This document shows positions 9,120 through 18,017 of a stretch of DNA of 64,000 bases, one piece after another. A program made the position numbers and the translations under genes. The DNA is taken from positions 1,116,001 through 1,180,000 of the forward strand of contig NZ_CP154840.1 of the NCBI RefSeq assembly GCF_047301505.1. The letters are read 5' to 3'. The notes beneath the pieces are model-generated. The model was not told where the DNA came from. It worked only from the letters and a program-made list of their open reading frames with translations, and ran no database searches. Numbering within the stretch: position 1 is the stretch's first letter; each line of letters starts with the position of its first letter. Source of the stretch: Lysinibacillus_B sp031181585. GTDB lineage: Bacteria > Bacillota > Bacilli > Bacillales_A > Planococcaceae.

Positions 9120-9136
9120 TGTTATATTTCCTTACG
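9120..9136 (+). promoter_or_regulatory. Candidate GlnR box upstream of glnR
   Basis: TGTTATATTTCCTTACG fits the GlnR/TnrA consensus TGTnA-n6/7-TnACA except for the last base. It lies about 60 bases before glnR, where autoregulation of glnRA by GlnR is known in Bacillus. Confidence 0.55.
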
Positions 9137-9196
9137 TGATATTGATATTATAAGTGACATATTGTAAAGTAAAGATAAGAAAGGGAGGCGATGACG

Positions 9197-9592
9197 ATGA
9201 GTCGAGAGTTTCGAAGAGCAATGCCGTTACTCCCAATTAGCATGGTGATGCAATTAACGGAGTTAACCGCAAGACAAATTCGCTATTACGAAGAACATGA
9301 ACTAATCCAGCCGGCACGCTCAGAGGGGAACAGAAGAATGTTTTCATTAGATGACGTGGATGCGCTGTTAGAAATTCGAGAGCTTCTTGACCAAGGAATT
9401 AACATGGCAGGCATAAAAAAAGTATTTGATATGCGTCAAACAAGTGATGTAAGAATTCCTGACGGTCCTATCATTTCAGATGCGGAACTTCGGGCTATTT
9501 TAAGGGAAGAAATGCTGCAGGCACAGCGTTTACAAAAATCTTCGCTACGTCAAGGCGACCTATCGCGTTTCTTCCATCTTAGAAGTGAATAA
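9197..9592 (+). CDS. glnR: MerR-family nitrogen regulator GlnR
   Basis: Repressor of glutamine synthetase genes under nitrogen excess, acting with feedback-inhibited GlnA. The 131-residue protein begins with a MerR helix-turn-helix (VMQLTELTARQIRYYEEHEL, then RMFSLDDVDALLEIRELL) and carries the C-terminal glutamine synthetase-sensing tail. The ATG at 9197 is preferred to 9191 because GGGAGGCG sits at proper spacing only for the former, and MSREFRRAMPLLPI aligns with known GlnR N-termini. It forms an operon with glnA 19 bases downstream. Confidence 0.93.
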   Translation: MSREFRRAMPLLPISMVMQLTELTARQIRYYEEHELIQPARSEGNRRMFSLDDVDALLEIRELLDQGINMAGIKKVFDMRQTSDVRIPDGPIISDAELRAILREEMLQAQRLQKSSLRQGDLSRFFHLRSE

Positions 9593-9611
9593 ATAAAAAT
9601 TAGGAGAGTGA

Positions 9612-10976
9612 ATGAGTATGGCAAACGCAATTGAGAAAACGATGAGCAAGTACACAAAAGAGGACATTAAACGCATCGTGGAAGATAAAAATGTAAAGTT
9701 CATCCGTCTGCAGTTTACAGATATTCTAGGGACGATCAAAAATGTTGAAATTCCCTTGAGCCAGCTTGATAAAGCGTTGGATAATAAAATGATGTTCGAC
9801 GGTTCTTCCATCGAAGGTTTCGTGCGTATTGAAGAGTCAGATATGTATCTTCGTCCAGATCTCGATACTTTCATGATTTTCCCGTGGACAGCTGAAAAAG
9901 GGAAGGTGGCACGTCTTATTTGTGACATTGCACGTCCTGACGGCACTCCTTTTGAAGGCGATCCGCGTTCTAACTTGAAACGGATGTTAAAGGAAATGGA
10001 GGAGCTTGGTTTCACAGGCTTCAACTTGGGGCCGGAACCGGAATTCTTCTTATTTAAATTAGATCAAAAGGGTGAGCCGACATTAGAGCTGAATGATGAC
10101 GGAGGATACTTTGATTTGGCACCGACAGACCTTGGTGAAAATTGCCGCCGTGACATTGTACTAGAGCTTGAAGAAATGGGCTTTGAAATCGAGGCCTCTC
10201 ACCATGAAGTAGCACCTGGACAGCACGAAATCGACTTTAAATATGCAAATGCGGTAGAAGCGTGCGACAATATTCAAACATTCAAGCTAGTTGTTAAAAC
10301 GATTGCACGTAAGCACGGCCTGCATGCAACATTCATGCCAAAACCATTATTTGGTGTAAACGGTTCGGGTATGCATTTCAATTTATCCTTGTTCCAAGGA
10401 GACAAAAATTCATTCTGGGATGAGGGAGCTGATTTACAGTTATCGAAAACTGCCCGCAGCTTTATGGCAGGTGTGCTAAAACACGTGCAGGGCTTCACAG
10501 CTGTAACAAACCCAACAATCAACTCATATAAGCGTCTCGTGCCGGGCTACGAGGCACCGTGCTACGTAGCGTGGTCAGCACAAAACCGTTCTCCGCTGAT
10601 TCGTATCCCAGCTTCACGCGGCCTGTCAACTCGTATTGAGCTGCGTTCAGTAGACCCATCGGCTAACCCATATTTAGCAATGGCAGTTATTTTGGCAGCA
10701 GGCTTAGACGGCGTTAAAAATGAACTAGAGCCGCCAGCTCCAGTTGATCGTAATATTTATGTGATGAACAGTGCAGAGCGTAAGCAGCATGGCATCGAAA
10801 ACCTGCCTGCATCCCTTGACGCAGCGTTAGCGGCATTGGCTGACGATGAAGTCATCAAGGCGGCGCTGGGTGAGCACATTTACGAAAACTTCAAGGAAGC
10901 AAAAGAAGTAGAATATGATATGTTCCGTACAGCTGTTCACCCATGGGAGCGCGAACAATATTTGAAAATGTACTAA
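9612..10976 (+). CDS. glnA: Glutamine synthetase type I
   Basis: Makes glutamine from glutamate, ammonia and ATP in the cytoplasm. It has 454 residues; the metal and substrate motifs MFDGSSIEGF, NLGPEPEFFLF, GQHEIDFKYA, NGSGMH, NRSPLIRIPASRG and VDPSANPYLA are all present. It lacks a type I-beta adenylylation site region, as expected for the Bacillus feedback-inhibited enzyme. The N-terminus is about ten residues longer than in B. subtilis (ATG 9612 or 9618, both served by GGAGAG). It lies directly behind glnR and is followed by a terminator. Confidence 0.96.
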   Translation: MSMANAIEKTMSKYTKEDIKRIVEDKNVKFIRLQFTDILGTIKNVEIPLSQLDKALDNKMMFDGSSIEGFVRIEESDMYLRPDLDTFMIFPWTAEKGKVARLICDIARPDGTPFEGDPRSNLKRMLKEMEELGFTGFNLGPEPEFFLFKLDQKGEPTLELNDDGGYFDLAPTDLGENCRRDIVLELEEMGFEIEASHHEVAPGQHEIDFKYANAVEACDNIQTFKLVVKTIARKHGLHATFMPKPLFGVNGSGMHFNLSLFQGDKNSFWDEGADLQLSKTARSFMAGVLKHVQGFTAVTNPTINSYKRLVPGYEAPCYVAWSAQNRSPLIRIPASRGLSTRIELRSVDPSANPYLAMAVILAAGLDGVKNELEPPAPVDRNIYVMNSAERKQHGIENLPASLDAALAALADDEVIKAALGEHIYENFKEAKEVEYDMFRTAVHPWEREQYLKMY

Positions 10977-10988
10977 TAGATAGAATGT

Positions 10989-11018
10989 AAGAGATGGCGA
11001 CATGCCATCTCTTTTTTG
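10989..11018 (+). terminator. Terminator after glnA
   Basis: AAGAGATGGC/GCCATCTCTT with a five-base loop and a run of six T. Confidence 0.85.
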
Positions 11019-11290
11019 TTTAAACAATCAAATATATAAGGTTTTACTGTTGCATATTTTAACATTTTATCTCCTGATAAAGTCCTTCATAATTACTTCC
11101 AATTTACCATGGGTTTATCAACCATTCTTTTCCCATACAATTAGAAAGTTTCTTCTAATAGAATGTAAAACAAATTCACAATATAAACGTGTAATTTACA
11201 TTCAAATAACAAAACATAATACTGACAAAATAATCTGTTAATAAATTGATTGTATGCTAAATATGTAAAACATACTTGGGAGGGATTGGA

Positions 11291-12955
11291 ATGATGAAAA
11301 AGGCGAAAAAGCTGGCAGTTGCCGCTCTTGCAGGAACATTGCTTGTATCCTCGGCAGCCACAATGATTCAAACGGACATGGCAGAGGCAGAAGCGAAGGA
11401 AAAGGGTAATAAAAAAGACCCTACAAATGTCATTATGCTTGTTATGGATGGTTCAAGCGATAATGTATCTACACTTTCGCGCTGGTATAAAGGAGAATCA
11501 CTGGCACTGGATGAAATCTTGACTGGAGGGGCGCGTACATACTCCGCTGAATCAGCTATTACAGACTCTGCCCCTGCGGCAACAGCACTCGCAACAGGAC
11601 ATAAATCAAACTCAGGCTACGTTGGTATCCTTCCATCATCGGTAACAACACCAGGTGCCGAGCAAATAAAAGAGGAAGACGCTTTTAAACCGGTCGCAAA
11701 CGTGTTGGAGGGTGCTAAACAATCTGGAAGAGCAACAGGAATTGTCTCTACTTCAGAAATCCAGCATGCAACGCCGGCTGGCTTCTCCTCCCATGTAACG
11801 TCACGCAGTAATTATGACGATATCGCAGAGCAGCAAGTGTATCAAGGGATTGATGTCGTGCTTGGCGGGGGCCTTAATTCGCTGAAAGAGACACGAAAAG
11901 ACGGAGAGAATCTGCTGGAAGTACTGGAAGAGCAGAATTATGAGCTCATCACGACACGTGAAGAGCTGCTAAAGACAAATGCAGATAAAATTTGGGGGAG
12001 TTTTGCACCTGCAGCACTTGCCTATGATTTTGACCGCGAGCATACAAAAGCAGAAGAGCCTACTCTTGCTGACATGACAAAGAAGGCGATTGATACATTG
12101 AATAAGGATAAGGACGGGTTCTTCCTAATGGTAGAAGGCAGCAAGATCGATTGGGCTGCCCATGCAAATGATGCAGTTGGGATGATTAGTGATTTCCTTG
12201 CATTCGATGACGCGGTGAAGGAAGCACTTGAATTTGCGAAAAAGGATAAAAATACGCTTGTTATCGCAGTGACAGACCATGGCAACAGTGGTATTACAAT
12301 GGGGAATATAGCTACAACAGGCACATATGATACAACACCTGTTTCTGCCTACATTGATCCGTTGAAAGAAGCAACGATGACAGTAGAAGGAGCATTATCT
12401 GTCCTGAAGGAAGATAAATCGAATCTTGAAGAGGTAGCTGCTTTATACGGTTTAAAGAATTTAACGGATAAAGAACGTACAGCGTTGGAGACTTCTGAAA
12501 AACTAGCTGCGACAATGACGAAGCTGTTAGCTGAACGAGCTAATATCGGTTATACGACAGGCGGACATACAGGCGATGATGTGTTCCTATATGCATACGG
12601 ACCAAACAAGCCGACTGGTCTAGTAGAAAATACGGATTTGGCGAACATTATGGCCGAGACAATGGGCTTTAAACTGGACCAGCTAACATCCTCGCTTTAC
12701 ATTGACGCAAAGCCTGCACTAGAGAAAAAAGGATTCAAGGTAACGATCGATCAATCTGATAGCAACAATCCAGTTCTAGTAGCACAAAAGGGGAACACAA
12801 CATACGAAATGCCAGAAAATAAAAATACGATCCTTTCTAAAACAACAGGTAAAGATGGCAAAACTGAGGCTAAGCAGCATACGGTACCGTATGTAACTGT
12901 ATACAATGACAGCAGCTTCTACATTTCAGAAGAAGCACTGAAGTATATGAAATAA
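11291..12955 (+). CDS. phoA: Secreted alkaline phosphatase (PhoA family)
   Basis: Extracytoplasmic phosphomonoesterase of about 555 residues, normally induced by phosphate starvation. An N-terminal signal peptide is clear: MMKKAKKLAVAALAGTLLV, then a cleavage-like SSA-ATM...AEA region. Metal and catalytic motifs: VMDGSSD, ESAITDSAPAATALATGHKS (with the nucleophile in TDSA), SKIDWAAHAND, VTDHGNSG and GYTTGGHTGDD. The start is ATG at 11291 or 11294 after GGGAGGG; the TTG at 11276 overlaps the ribosome site. The upstream 260 bases are AT-rich and might hold Pho boxes, but I cannot define one with confidence. Confidence 0.9.
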   Translation: MMKKAKKLAVAALAGTLLVSSAATMIQTDMAEAEAKEKGNKKDPTNVIMLVMDGSSDNVSTLSRWYKGESLALDEILTGGARTYSAESAITDSAPAATALATGHKSNSGYVGILPSSVTTPGAEQIKEEDAFKPVANVLEGAKQSGRATGIVSTSEIQHATPAGFSSHVTSRSNYDDIAEQQVYQGIDVVLGGGLNSLKETRKDGENLLEVLEEQNYELITTREELLKTNADKIWGSFAPAALAYDFDREHTKAEEPTLADMTKKAIDTLNKDKDGFFLMVEGSKIDWAAHANDAVGMISDFLAFDDAVKEALEFAKKDKNTLVIAVTDHGNSGITMGNIATTGTYDTTPVSAYIDPLKEATMTVEGALSVLKEDKSNLEEVAALYGLKNLTDKERTALETSEKLAATMTKLLAERANIGYTTGGHTGDDVFLYAYGPNKPTGLVENTDLANIMAETMGFKLDQLTSSLYIDAKPALEKKGFKVTIDQSDSNNPVLVAQKGNTTYEMPENKNTILSKTTGKDGKTEAKQHTVPYVTVYNDSSFYISEEALKYMK

Positions 12956-12969
12956 AGATACGTAAAAAA

Positions 12970-13002
12970 AAGAAAAGAGATGGCATCTTGCCATCTCTTT
13001 TT
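12970..13002. terminator. Bidirectional terminator between phoA and AGCS symporter
   Basis: AAGAGATGGCA and TGCCATCTCTT form a long stem with A-rich and T-rich flanks on the two sides, so it can serve both convergent genes. Confidence 0.85.
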
Positions 13003-13004
13003 CC

Positions 13005-14423
13005 TTATCCGTGATGTCGGTCGCGACCCCAACATTCTACTTCACCGATATCCTCGACTTCGTCAGCGTAGAAGACTGGATCTTTTCCTTGCTTACGCTG
13101 CGCAATATAATGATCGAGTACCTTTTTGGCCACTTTCCATAGCATCAGGATAGCGATCAGGTTGATGAAGGCCATGATTCCCATGAAAACGTCCGCCAAG
13201 TCCCATACAAGCTGTACTTTTGCGACAGACCCGAAAAATACAAATCCTACAACCAGCACGCGGAAAATATTTAAAACGACCTTTGAATGCTTAATGAATT
13301 CAATGTTAGATTCTCCGTAGTAGTAGTTTCCAATAACGGAACTGAAGGCGAATAGGAAGATCGTAATCGCTAAGAAAATGCCAGCCCAATCGCCAATATG
13401 GTCTGCCAATGAAACTTGCGTCAAGTTGATAGATGCGGCGTCTTGGTTCAGGTACGCATCACTCATCAGGACGATCATGGCTGTTGATGTACAGATGATT
13501 AATGTATCAATGAATACACCTAATGTCTGAATAAGTCCTTGCTTTACTGGGTGCGATACATCCGCAGTAGCAGCAGCGTTTGGTACAGAACCCATACCTG
13601 CTTCATTTGAGAAAAGACCGCGTTTAATACCATTTAGAACAGCTGCACCGATCATACCGCCAAATGCTTCTTCAAGGCCGAATGCAGATTTGAAGATCAA
13701 TGCAAATACAGAAGGGATTTCTGTAAAGTTTATAATAACAACAAACAGGGCAAGCAGAATGTAGCCGATTGCCATAACAGGCACCAAATAAGTAGTAACG
13801 CTAACGATGCGGCGTAAACCACCAAAGATGATAATTGCTGTCAACACAGCTAGGATGACACCCATTACTGTACGTGAAACACCAAAACTTTCATTAAATG
13901 CGATGGAAATTGTATTTGCCTGTACAGCATTAAATACGAAGCCGAAGCAAAGTGTGATGGCAACAGCAAAGATAATACCCATCCAACGTTTGTTTAAGCC
14001 CTTTTCCATATAATAGGCAGGACCACCTCGGAATAGGCCGTCCTTTTCAGGCACCTTGTATACTTGTGCGAGTGTACTCTCGATAAATGAGGAAGCGCCG
14101 CCGATTAGCGCGATCAGCCACATCCAAAAGATTGCGCCCGGACCACCAAGTGCAATGGCTGTTGCTACACCGGCAACGTTACCTGTCCCGATTCGAGAAG
14201 CAGCACTAATCGTGAAGGCTTGGAATGAGGAAATTCCCTTTTTTCCGTCTTTACCAACTGGAGCTTTTTCCGTAATGACGCGGAACATTTCAGGTAACAA
14301 GCGGAACTGTACGAATTTTGTACGAATCGTAAAGAATAAACCAATTCCGACTAACATGTAAATGAGTAGGTACGAATACATAAGATTATTAATATTCGCT
14401 ACGATATTTTCGATAAATGTCAT
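13005..14423 (-). CDS. Sodium:alanine/glycine symporter (AGCS family)
   Basis: Membrane carrier of 472 residues with about ten segments that imports alanine, glycine or glutamine with sodium. Family signatures: FTISAASRIGTGNVAGVATAIALGGPGAIFWMW and GLFSNEAGMGSVPNAAATAD, the latter the highly conserved AGCS motif. RBS GGAGGTAG precedes the ATG. It is related to B. subtilis AlsT/GlnT/YrbD, and I cannot tell which substrate applies. A short perfect inverted repeat (TAGTAT/ATACTA, 14441-14456) lies just upstream of its ribosome site and could be an operator. Confidence 0.9.
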   Translation of the reverse strand: MTFIENIVANINNLMYSYLLIYMLVGIGLFFTIRTKFVQFRLLPEMFRVITEKAPVGKDGKKGISSFQAFTISAASRIGTGNVAGVATAIALGGPGAIFWMWLIALIGGASSFIESTLAQVYKVPEKDGLFRGGPAYYMEKGLNKRWMGIIFAVAITLCFGFVFNAVQANTISIAFNESFGVSRTVMGVILAVLTAIIIFGGLRRIVSVTTYLVPVMAIGYILLALFVVIINFTEIPSVFALIFKSAFGLEEAFGGMIGAAVLNGIKRGLFSNEAGMGSVPNAAATADVSHPVKQGLIQTLGVFIDTLIICTSTAMIVLMSDAYLNQDAASINLTQVSLADHIGDWAGIFLAITIFLFAFSSVIGNYYYGESNIEFIKHSKVVLNIFRVLVVGFVFFGSVAKVQLVWDLADVFMGIMAFINLIAILMLWKVAKKVLDHYIAQRKQGKDPVFYADEVEDIGEVECWGRDRHHG

Positions 14424-14440
14424 ATTTTCTACCTCCTTGA

Positions 14441-14456
14441 TAGTATAACAATACTA
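14441..14456. promoter_or_regulatory. Inverted repeat before the AGCS symporter gene
   Basis: TAGTATAACAATACTA has perfect six-base arms. It lies within 20-35 bases of the start codon on the minus strand, a place suited to a repressor site. No regulator is assigned. Confidence 0.35.
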
Positions 14457-14516
14457 CAATTCCCTAAAATCGTAGAAATAATAGATTATAGTGATAATTA
14501 AGAAAATAACGACAAA

Positions 14517-14551
14517 AAAGAGCAGAACCTATTAAAATAGATTCGCTCTTG
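14517..14551 (-). terminator. Terminator after fabI
   Basis: Read on the minus strand: AGAGCGAATCTATT pairs with AATAGGTTCTGCTCT with one or two mismatches, followed by TTTTTTG. Confidence 0.7.
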
Positions 14552-14584
14552 TACTAGATTTTTATGAAAATAAATAGATAGGAA

Positions 14585-15361
14585 TTACCCCATAATGTTA
14601 TAGCCGGAATCCACATAGATTGTTTCACCTGTAACGCCTCGGGATAGACGGCTCAGCATCACCATTGTCATATCTGCAACCTCTTCTTGATTTGTGTTGC
14701 GTTTAAGAGGGGCAGTCTCTTCTACTTTATGAAGAATCTGGTTAAAGCTTGGCACACCTTTTGCTGCGAGTGTACGAATCGCACCAGCAGAAATAGCATT
14801 AACACGGATACCATCAGAACCTAAATCAGCAGCCAGATAACGCATTGCAGCTTCAAGCGCAGCTTTTGCCACACCCATCACATTATAGCCGTCCAGCACA
14901 CGCTCAGCTCCAAGGTAGCTCATCGTTACGATCGATGCATCTTCTGCCAAGTAAGGCTTTGCCGCTTTGCTGACAGCAACAAGTGAGTAGGCACTTGTAT
15001 CTTGAGCGAATGCATAGCCTTCACGTGTTGTCTCTACAAAACGATTCTTTAAATCTTCAGCATGAGCAAATGCAACAGAGTGAACGATTCCATGAATCGT
15101 ACCGAACTTTGTACCGATTTCTTCAAATGCTTTTGCAATAGACTCATCACTATTAACATCGCATTCTGCAACAGCTGTCTTGTGATCGCTATAATCTGCG
15201 AGTAATTTTTCGATTTTCCCTTTTGAACGTTCTTTACGGTAGGTGAAGATAACGTTCGCACCGACTTCCATCAAACGTTTCGCTACGCCCCAAGCAATGC
15301 TTCGTTCATTGGCAACGCCCATTACGACAATATTTTTCCCAGCTAATTGTATTAAATCCAC
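14585..15361 (-). CDS. fabI: Enoyl-[acyl-carrier-protein] reductase FabI
   Basis: Short-chain dehydrogenase-type reductase that completes each cycle of fatty acid elongation with NAD(P)H. It has 258 residues: the nucleotide-binding N-terminus (NIVVMGVANERSIAWGVA), the catalytic Tyr-x6-Lys in YNVMGVAK, the preceding YSL region, and the C-terminal SRGVTGETIYVDSGYNIMG. The GTG at 15361 is chosen because AGGGGTG lies eight bases before it; the longer frame from 15370 would start inside the ribosome site. A FapR-like palindrome lies 28 bases upstream, consistent with lipid-synthesis control. Confidence 0.92.
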   Translation of the reverse strand: MDLIQLAGKNIVVMGVANERSIAWGVAKRLMEVGANVIFTYRKERSKGKIEKLLADYSDHKTAVAECDVNSDESIAKAFEEIGTKFGTIHGIVHSVAFAHAEDLKNRFVETTREGYAFAQDTSAYSLVAVSKAAKPYLAEDASIVTMSYLGAERVLDGYNVMGVAKAALEAAMRYLAADLGSDGIRVNAISAGAIRTLAAKGVPSFNQILHKVEETAPLKRNTNQEEVADMTMVMLSRLSRGVTGETIYVDSGYNIMG

Positions 15362-15388
15362 AGTCAACACCCCTAAGTAATATCAGTT

Positions 15389-15407
15389 ATTAGTACCAAC
15401 TACTAAT
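15389..15407. promoter_or_regulatory. FapR-like operator upstream of fabI
   Basis: ATTAGTACCAACTACTAAT is a perfect inverted repeat, ATTAGTA and TACTAAT around CCAAC. It agrees with the FapR consensus of B. subtilis (TTAGTAC-centred palindrome) known at fab genes including fabI. Confidence 0.75.
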
Positions 15408-15454
15408 TGTAACTATAACATTTCTTGTACGGTCATGCAATAACAAGTTGACAG

Positions 15455-15541
15455 CTATTTTGTTATACAATATAGTTAAGATAGCTACTTTGTTTTACAA
15501 GGTAGTGTAATTTTGTGAAGCTATCTTGTTTTACAAGGGAG
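15455..15541. promoter_or_regulatory. Three palindromic operators before padR
   Basis: Three 21-base sites at 15455-15475, 15485-15505 and 15521-15541 share the pattern CTAy-n-TTGT-nnn-ACAA-n-rTAG. The middle site is perfect (CTAC..TTGT..ACAA..GTAG). The last overlaps the padR ribosome site. The form suits a dimeric PadR autorepressor. Confidence 0.65.
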
Positions 15542-15548
15542 TGGTGGA

Positions 15549-15872
15549 ATGTCGATTCGAAGTCAGTTATTGAAGGGAATACTGGACGGCTGTGTGCTCG
15601 CAGTTATCGATAAGGAAACGGTCTATGGCTATGAGCTGTCAGAGAAGTTACAACGAGCAGGCCTAAAAGATGTTAGTGAGGGAACAATCTATCCCGTTTT
15701 ATTACGTTTACAAAAAAATGGATTCATTGCTGGAGAAATGCGGCCTTCCGAATCAGGGCCGAATCGTAAATATTATTCGTTGACGGAAAAAGGGAAAGAC
15801 GCCCTTGATGAAATCCGGACCGAATGGGAGCTGTTGGCAAATCCGATAACTACTTTATTGAGAGGTGAGTGA
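15549..15872 (+). CDS. PadR-family transcriptional regulator
   Basis: Small winged-helix repressor of 107 residues. It carries the PadR signature VYGYELSEKLQRAG, GTIYPVLLRLQKNGFI and GPNRKYYSLTEKGKDAL. It precedes a membrane protein with a DUF1129-like N-terminus, a common pairing in Bacillales in which PadR represses its own operon. GGGAGTGG before ATG supports the start. Three palindromes directly upstream are the likely autoregulatory operators. Confidence 0.9.
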   Translation: MSIRSQLLKGILDGCVLAVIDKETVYGYELSEKLQRAGLKDVSEGTIYPVLLRLQKNGFIAGEMRPSESGPNRKYYSLTEKGKDALDEIRTEWELLANPITTLLRGE

Positions 15873-15873
15873 C

Positions 15874-16542
15874 ATGGTAAAGATCAACACATTAATTAAA
15901 CAAAACAATGAACGCAGAAAATTATTGAATGAAGAAAATATGGCTTACTATGAAAATCTATTAGTTTATATTCGAACTTCACCATTCAAGGATGACCAGG
16001 CTACAGAGGAAGTGCTTGTAGAGCTGCTGGAGCATCTATTATCAGCGCAGCAGGACGGTAAAACGGCAGAAGATGTGTTTGGCAAGGCGCCAAAGGAATT
16101 AGCGGATGAAATCATAGCGGGACTGCCGAATGAAAAACCTGCTAAGACAGCTGCCTTTATGGCAGAAATTATAGCGCAGTTTTTAGGCGTTTTTATAGCG
16201 ATAACAGGAATGGTTACTATTATAGGCGGGGAACCAAAGACGATCCACATTGGCTCTACACTATTGCTCGTCGCTGTGCAAACGGTCGGAATCTTGCTGC
16301 TCATTGCATTTTTATTAAAGCTATTAAAGTCCGATGCATTCAAGCAAAATCCGAAAAGCAAAAAAATGATTTGGTCATGGGCTTTGGCGTCAGGGCTATT
16401 CATTTTGGCAGTAGTAGTCTTTAGTGTGTGGGTCGAACCATTTGGACCAGCGATGGAAGTGAGCGAGTATACGCAATTGATTGTGGGCGTCGTCCTTCTT
16501 CTAACTGCTTACGGATTAAAAAAATGGCGCGAAGCAAAATAA
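15874..16542 (+). CDS. DUF1129-like membrane protein in padR operon
   Basis: Protein of 222 residues with a soluble helical N-terminal half (about residues 1-90: NERRKLLNEENMAYYENLLVY, EEVLVELLEHLLSAQQDGKT) typical of DUF1129/HAAS-type proteins, then four hydrophobic segments. The ATG at 15874 follows the padR stop by one base and is served by GAGGTGAG, so it is coupled to padR. Function unknown. Such proteins often sit beside PadR regulators and may affect envelope or toxin response. The longer frame from 15865 would overlap padR without a ribosome site. Confidence 0.8.
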   Translation: MVKINTLIKQNNERRKLLNEENMAYYENLLVYIRTSPFKDDQATEEVLVELLEHLLSAQQDGKTAEDVFGKAPKELADEIIAGLPNEKPAKTAAFMAEIIAQFLGVFIAITGMVTIIGGEPKTIHIGSTLLLVAVQTVGILLLIAFLLKLLKSDAFKQNPKSKKMIWSWALASGLFILAVVVFSVWVEPFGPAMEVSEYTQLIVGVVLLLTAYGLKKWREAK

Positions 16543-16544
16543 AA

Positions 16545-16578
16545 AACAGCAACTTTGCATGAAGTAAAGTTGCTGTTC
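16545..16578. terminator. Terminator between DUF1129 gene and ferredoxin gene
   Basis: AACAGCAACTTT/AAAGTTGCTGTT is a perfect 12-base stem. The T-rich side is on the minus strand, so it mainly ends fer but can serve both convergent genes. Confidence 0.75.
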
Positions 16579-16629
16579 CTATCTAGACATTCATGCGGCA
16601 GCTTGAGCTTGCGCGAATGTACCGTTAGT

Positions 16630-16878
16630 CTATTCGTATTTTAATGCGTCGCCTTCAAATGATTCGTCTGCCACTTTGATAGAATCAGTTGGGCAGCCTT
16701 CGAAAGCGTCTTGCATATCTTCCAGTAAATCTTCTGGAACTTCTGCAGTACCCATGTTTTCGTCTAAAATAACGAAGGCAATTCCTTCATCATCATAGTC
16801 GTAAATATCCGGTGCTGCTGCTCCACAAGCGCCGCAAGCGATGCATGTATCTTTATCTACAATTGTATATTTCGGCAT
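16630..16878 (-). CDS. fer: [4Fe-4S] ferredoxin Fer
   Basis: Small electron carrier of 82 residues, very similar to the B. subtilis ferredoxin that supplies electrons to cytochrome P450 and other redox enzymes. The cluster cysteines are in TCIACGACG and EGCPTDSI. The rest is strongly acidic (YDYDDEGIAF). The ATG at 16878 follows AAGGAGAG; the frame extension to 16899 includes the ribosome site. In B. subtilis fer is the divergent neighbour of ypbB; here ypbB lies 38 kb away in the same relative orientation. Confidence 0.95.
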   Translation of the reverse strand: MPKYTIVDKDTCIACGACGAAAPDIYDYDDEGIAFVILDENMGTAEVPEDLLEDMQDAFEGCPTDSIKVADESFEGDALKYE

Positions 16879-16899
16879 TGTTATCTCTCCTTTTATCAT

Positions 16900-17255
16900 T
16901 GCTCTTCCCTAAGCTTCTTTATTATTCTAAATCGGTTTACTCTACTTTTCAACCGTGAAACCGTTATTTTCATCCGAATGTATGAGTTCAAATGGATACA
17001 AAAGAAAGGTTTCGATGTTATAACGTGATGTTGCATTCCATTATAGCATAATCGTCTCCATTCAAAGCGGGGATTCGCTCGAATCGGGATAAATGTACAT
17101 AACAGACTGGATTTCGAAGGCCTATATGAATTTTACATGACTGCTTCCATCATTTTAGGCAGCAAAAACAAATGAACAGTACCTTATTTACACAAAGTGT
17201 TTTATCATATGAAGAAGAAATACAGGTATTGGATAAGGATGGGAGATAGAATAAA
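16900..17255. other. Intergenic region between fer and kipR-like gene
   Basis: About 350 bases without a supportable gene. It contains the promoter regions of the divergent fer and IclR genes. I saw no clear riboswitch, operator or repeat. Confidence 0.5.
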
Positions 17256-18011
17256 GTGAATAATAAAAATAAAACCGTTGTCCGTTCGATGGATATTTTG
17301 AATTTATTTATCAATTATAGTGAGCTTTCATTTCAGGAGATCATCACATTGTCGGGAATGCCGAAAACATCGGTATACCGCATGCTTGCTACACTTGAAG
17401 AAATGGGGTTTCTGGAGAAGGGGAGTGACGCCAAGTACCGTCTAGGTCTGCTCTTTTTGAAATTTGGCCATTTAGTGTCTTCAAGACTCGATATCCGAAA
17501 GGTCGCCTATCCTTTCATGAATGCCCTTCATCAAGATACGGAAGAAGCCATCAACTTAATTATCCGCGAGGGGTATGAAGCGATTTACATAGAAAAAATA
17601 GACACGTATCAAAAGGTTCGTCTTTATACCGCGATTGGGCGCAGAAGTCCGTTGTATGCAGGTGCTTGTCCGCGGGCTATTTTATCTTTTCTGCCGGACG
17701 AAGAAATCAATGCCTATCTGGACGCAGTTGAACTTAAGCCGATCGCCAACGGGACGGTTACGAGTAAGGACAAACTGTACGAAATGATCCAGCAGGCAAG
17801 AGCAGAAGGGTGCACTGTCAGTCATTCGGAATTAGAGAATCATACATCAGCTGTTGCAGCGCCTATCTATAACAATGTAGGAGAAGTCGTAGCAGGTCTC
17901 AGCATTGCCGGTATCGAGGCAAACTATGTGGGAGAGAAGATGGAGATTTTAAAAGAGAAAGTAAAAGCAGCTACATTCGAAATTTCCAGACAGCTTGGCT
18001 ATTTACAGTGA
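17256..18011 (+). CDS. kipR: IclR-family regulator of the 5-oxoproline locus (KipR-like)
   Basis: Regulator of 251 residues with an N-terminal winged helix (VVRSMDILNLFINYSELSF, PKTSVYRMLATLEEMGFL) and a C-terminal IclR effector domain (about residues 75-245, with EGYEAIYIEKIDTYQKVRLYT and CTVSHSELENHTSAVAAPI). The start is GTG after GGGAGA. In B. subtilis KipR represses the kip genes, and this gene flanks the same set here. Mirrored palindromic sites in the kipI-pxpA divergent region are candidate targets. Confidence 0.78.
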   Translation: MNNKNKTVVRSMDILNLFINYSELSFQEIITLSGMPKTSVYRMLATLEEMGFLEKGSDAKYRLGLLFLKFGHLVSSRLDIRKVAYPFMNALHQDTEEAINLIIREGYEAIYIEKIDTYQKVRLYTAIGRRSPLYAGACPRAILSFLPDEEINAYLDAVELKPIANGTVTSKDKLYEMIQQARAEGCTVSHSELENHTSAVAAPIYNNVGEVVAGLSIAGIEANYVGEKMEILKEKVKAATFEISRQLGYLQ

Positions 18012-18017
18012 TAAAGA

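Noticed and set aside
11002..11241. Plus-strand 79-codon frame between glnA and phoA
   Set aside because: It begins inside the glnA terminator, has no ribosome site and is AT-rich with unlikely amino acid use. The region is best read as the phoA promoter region.
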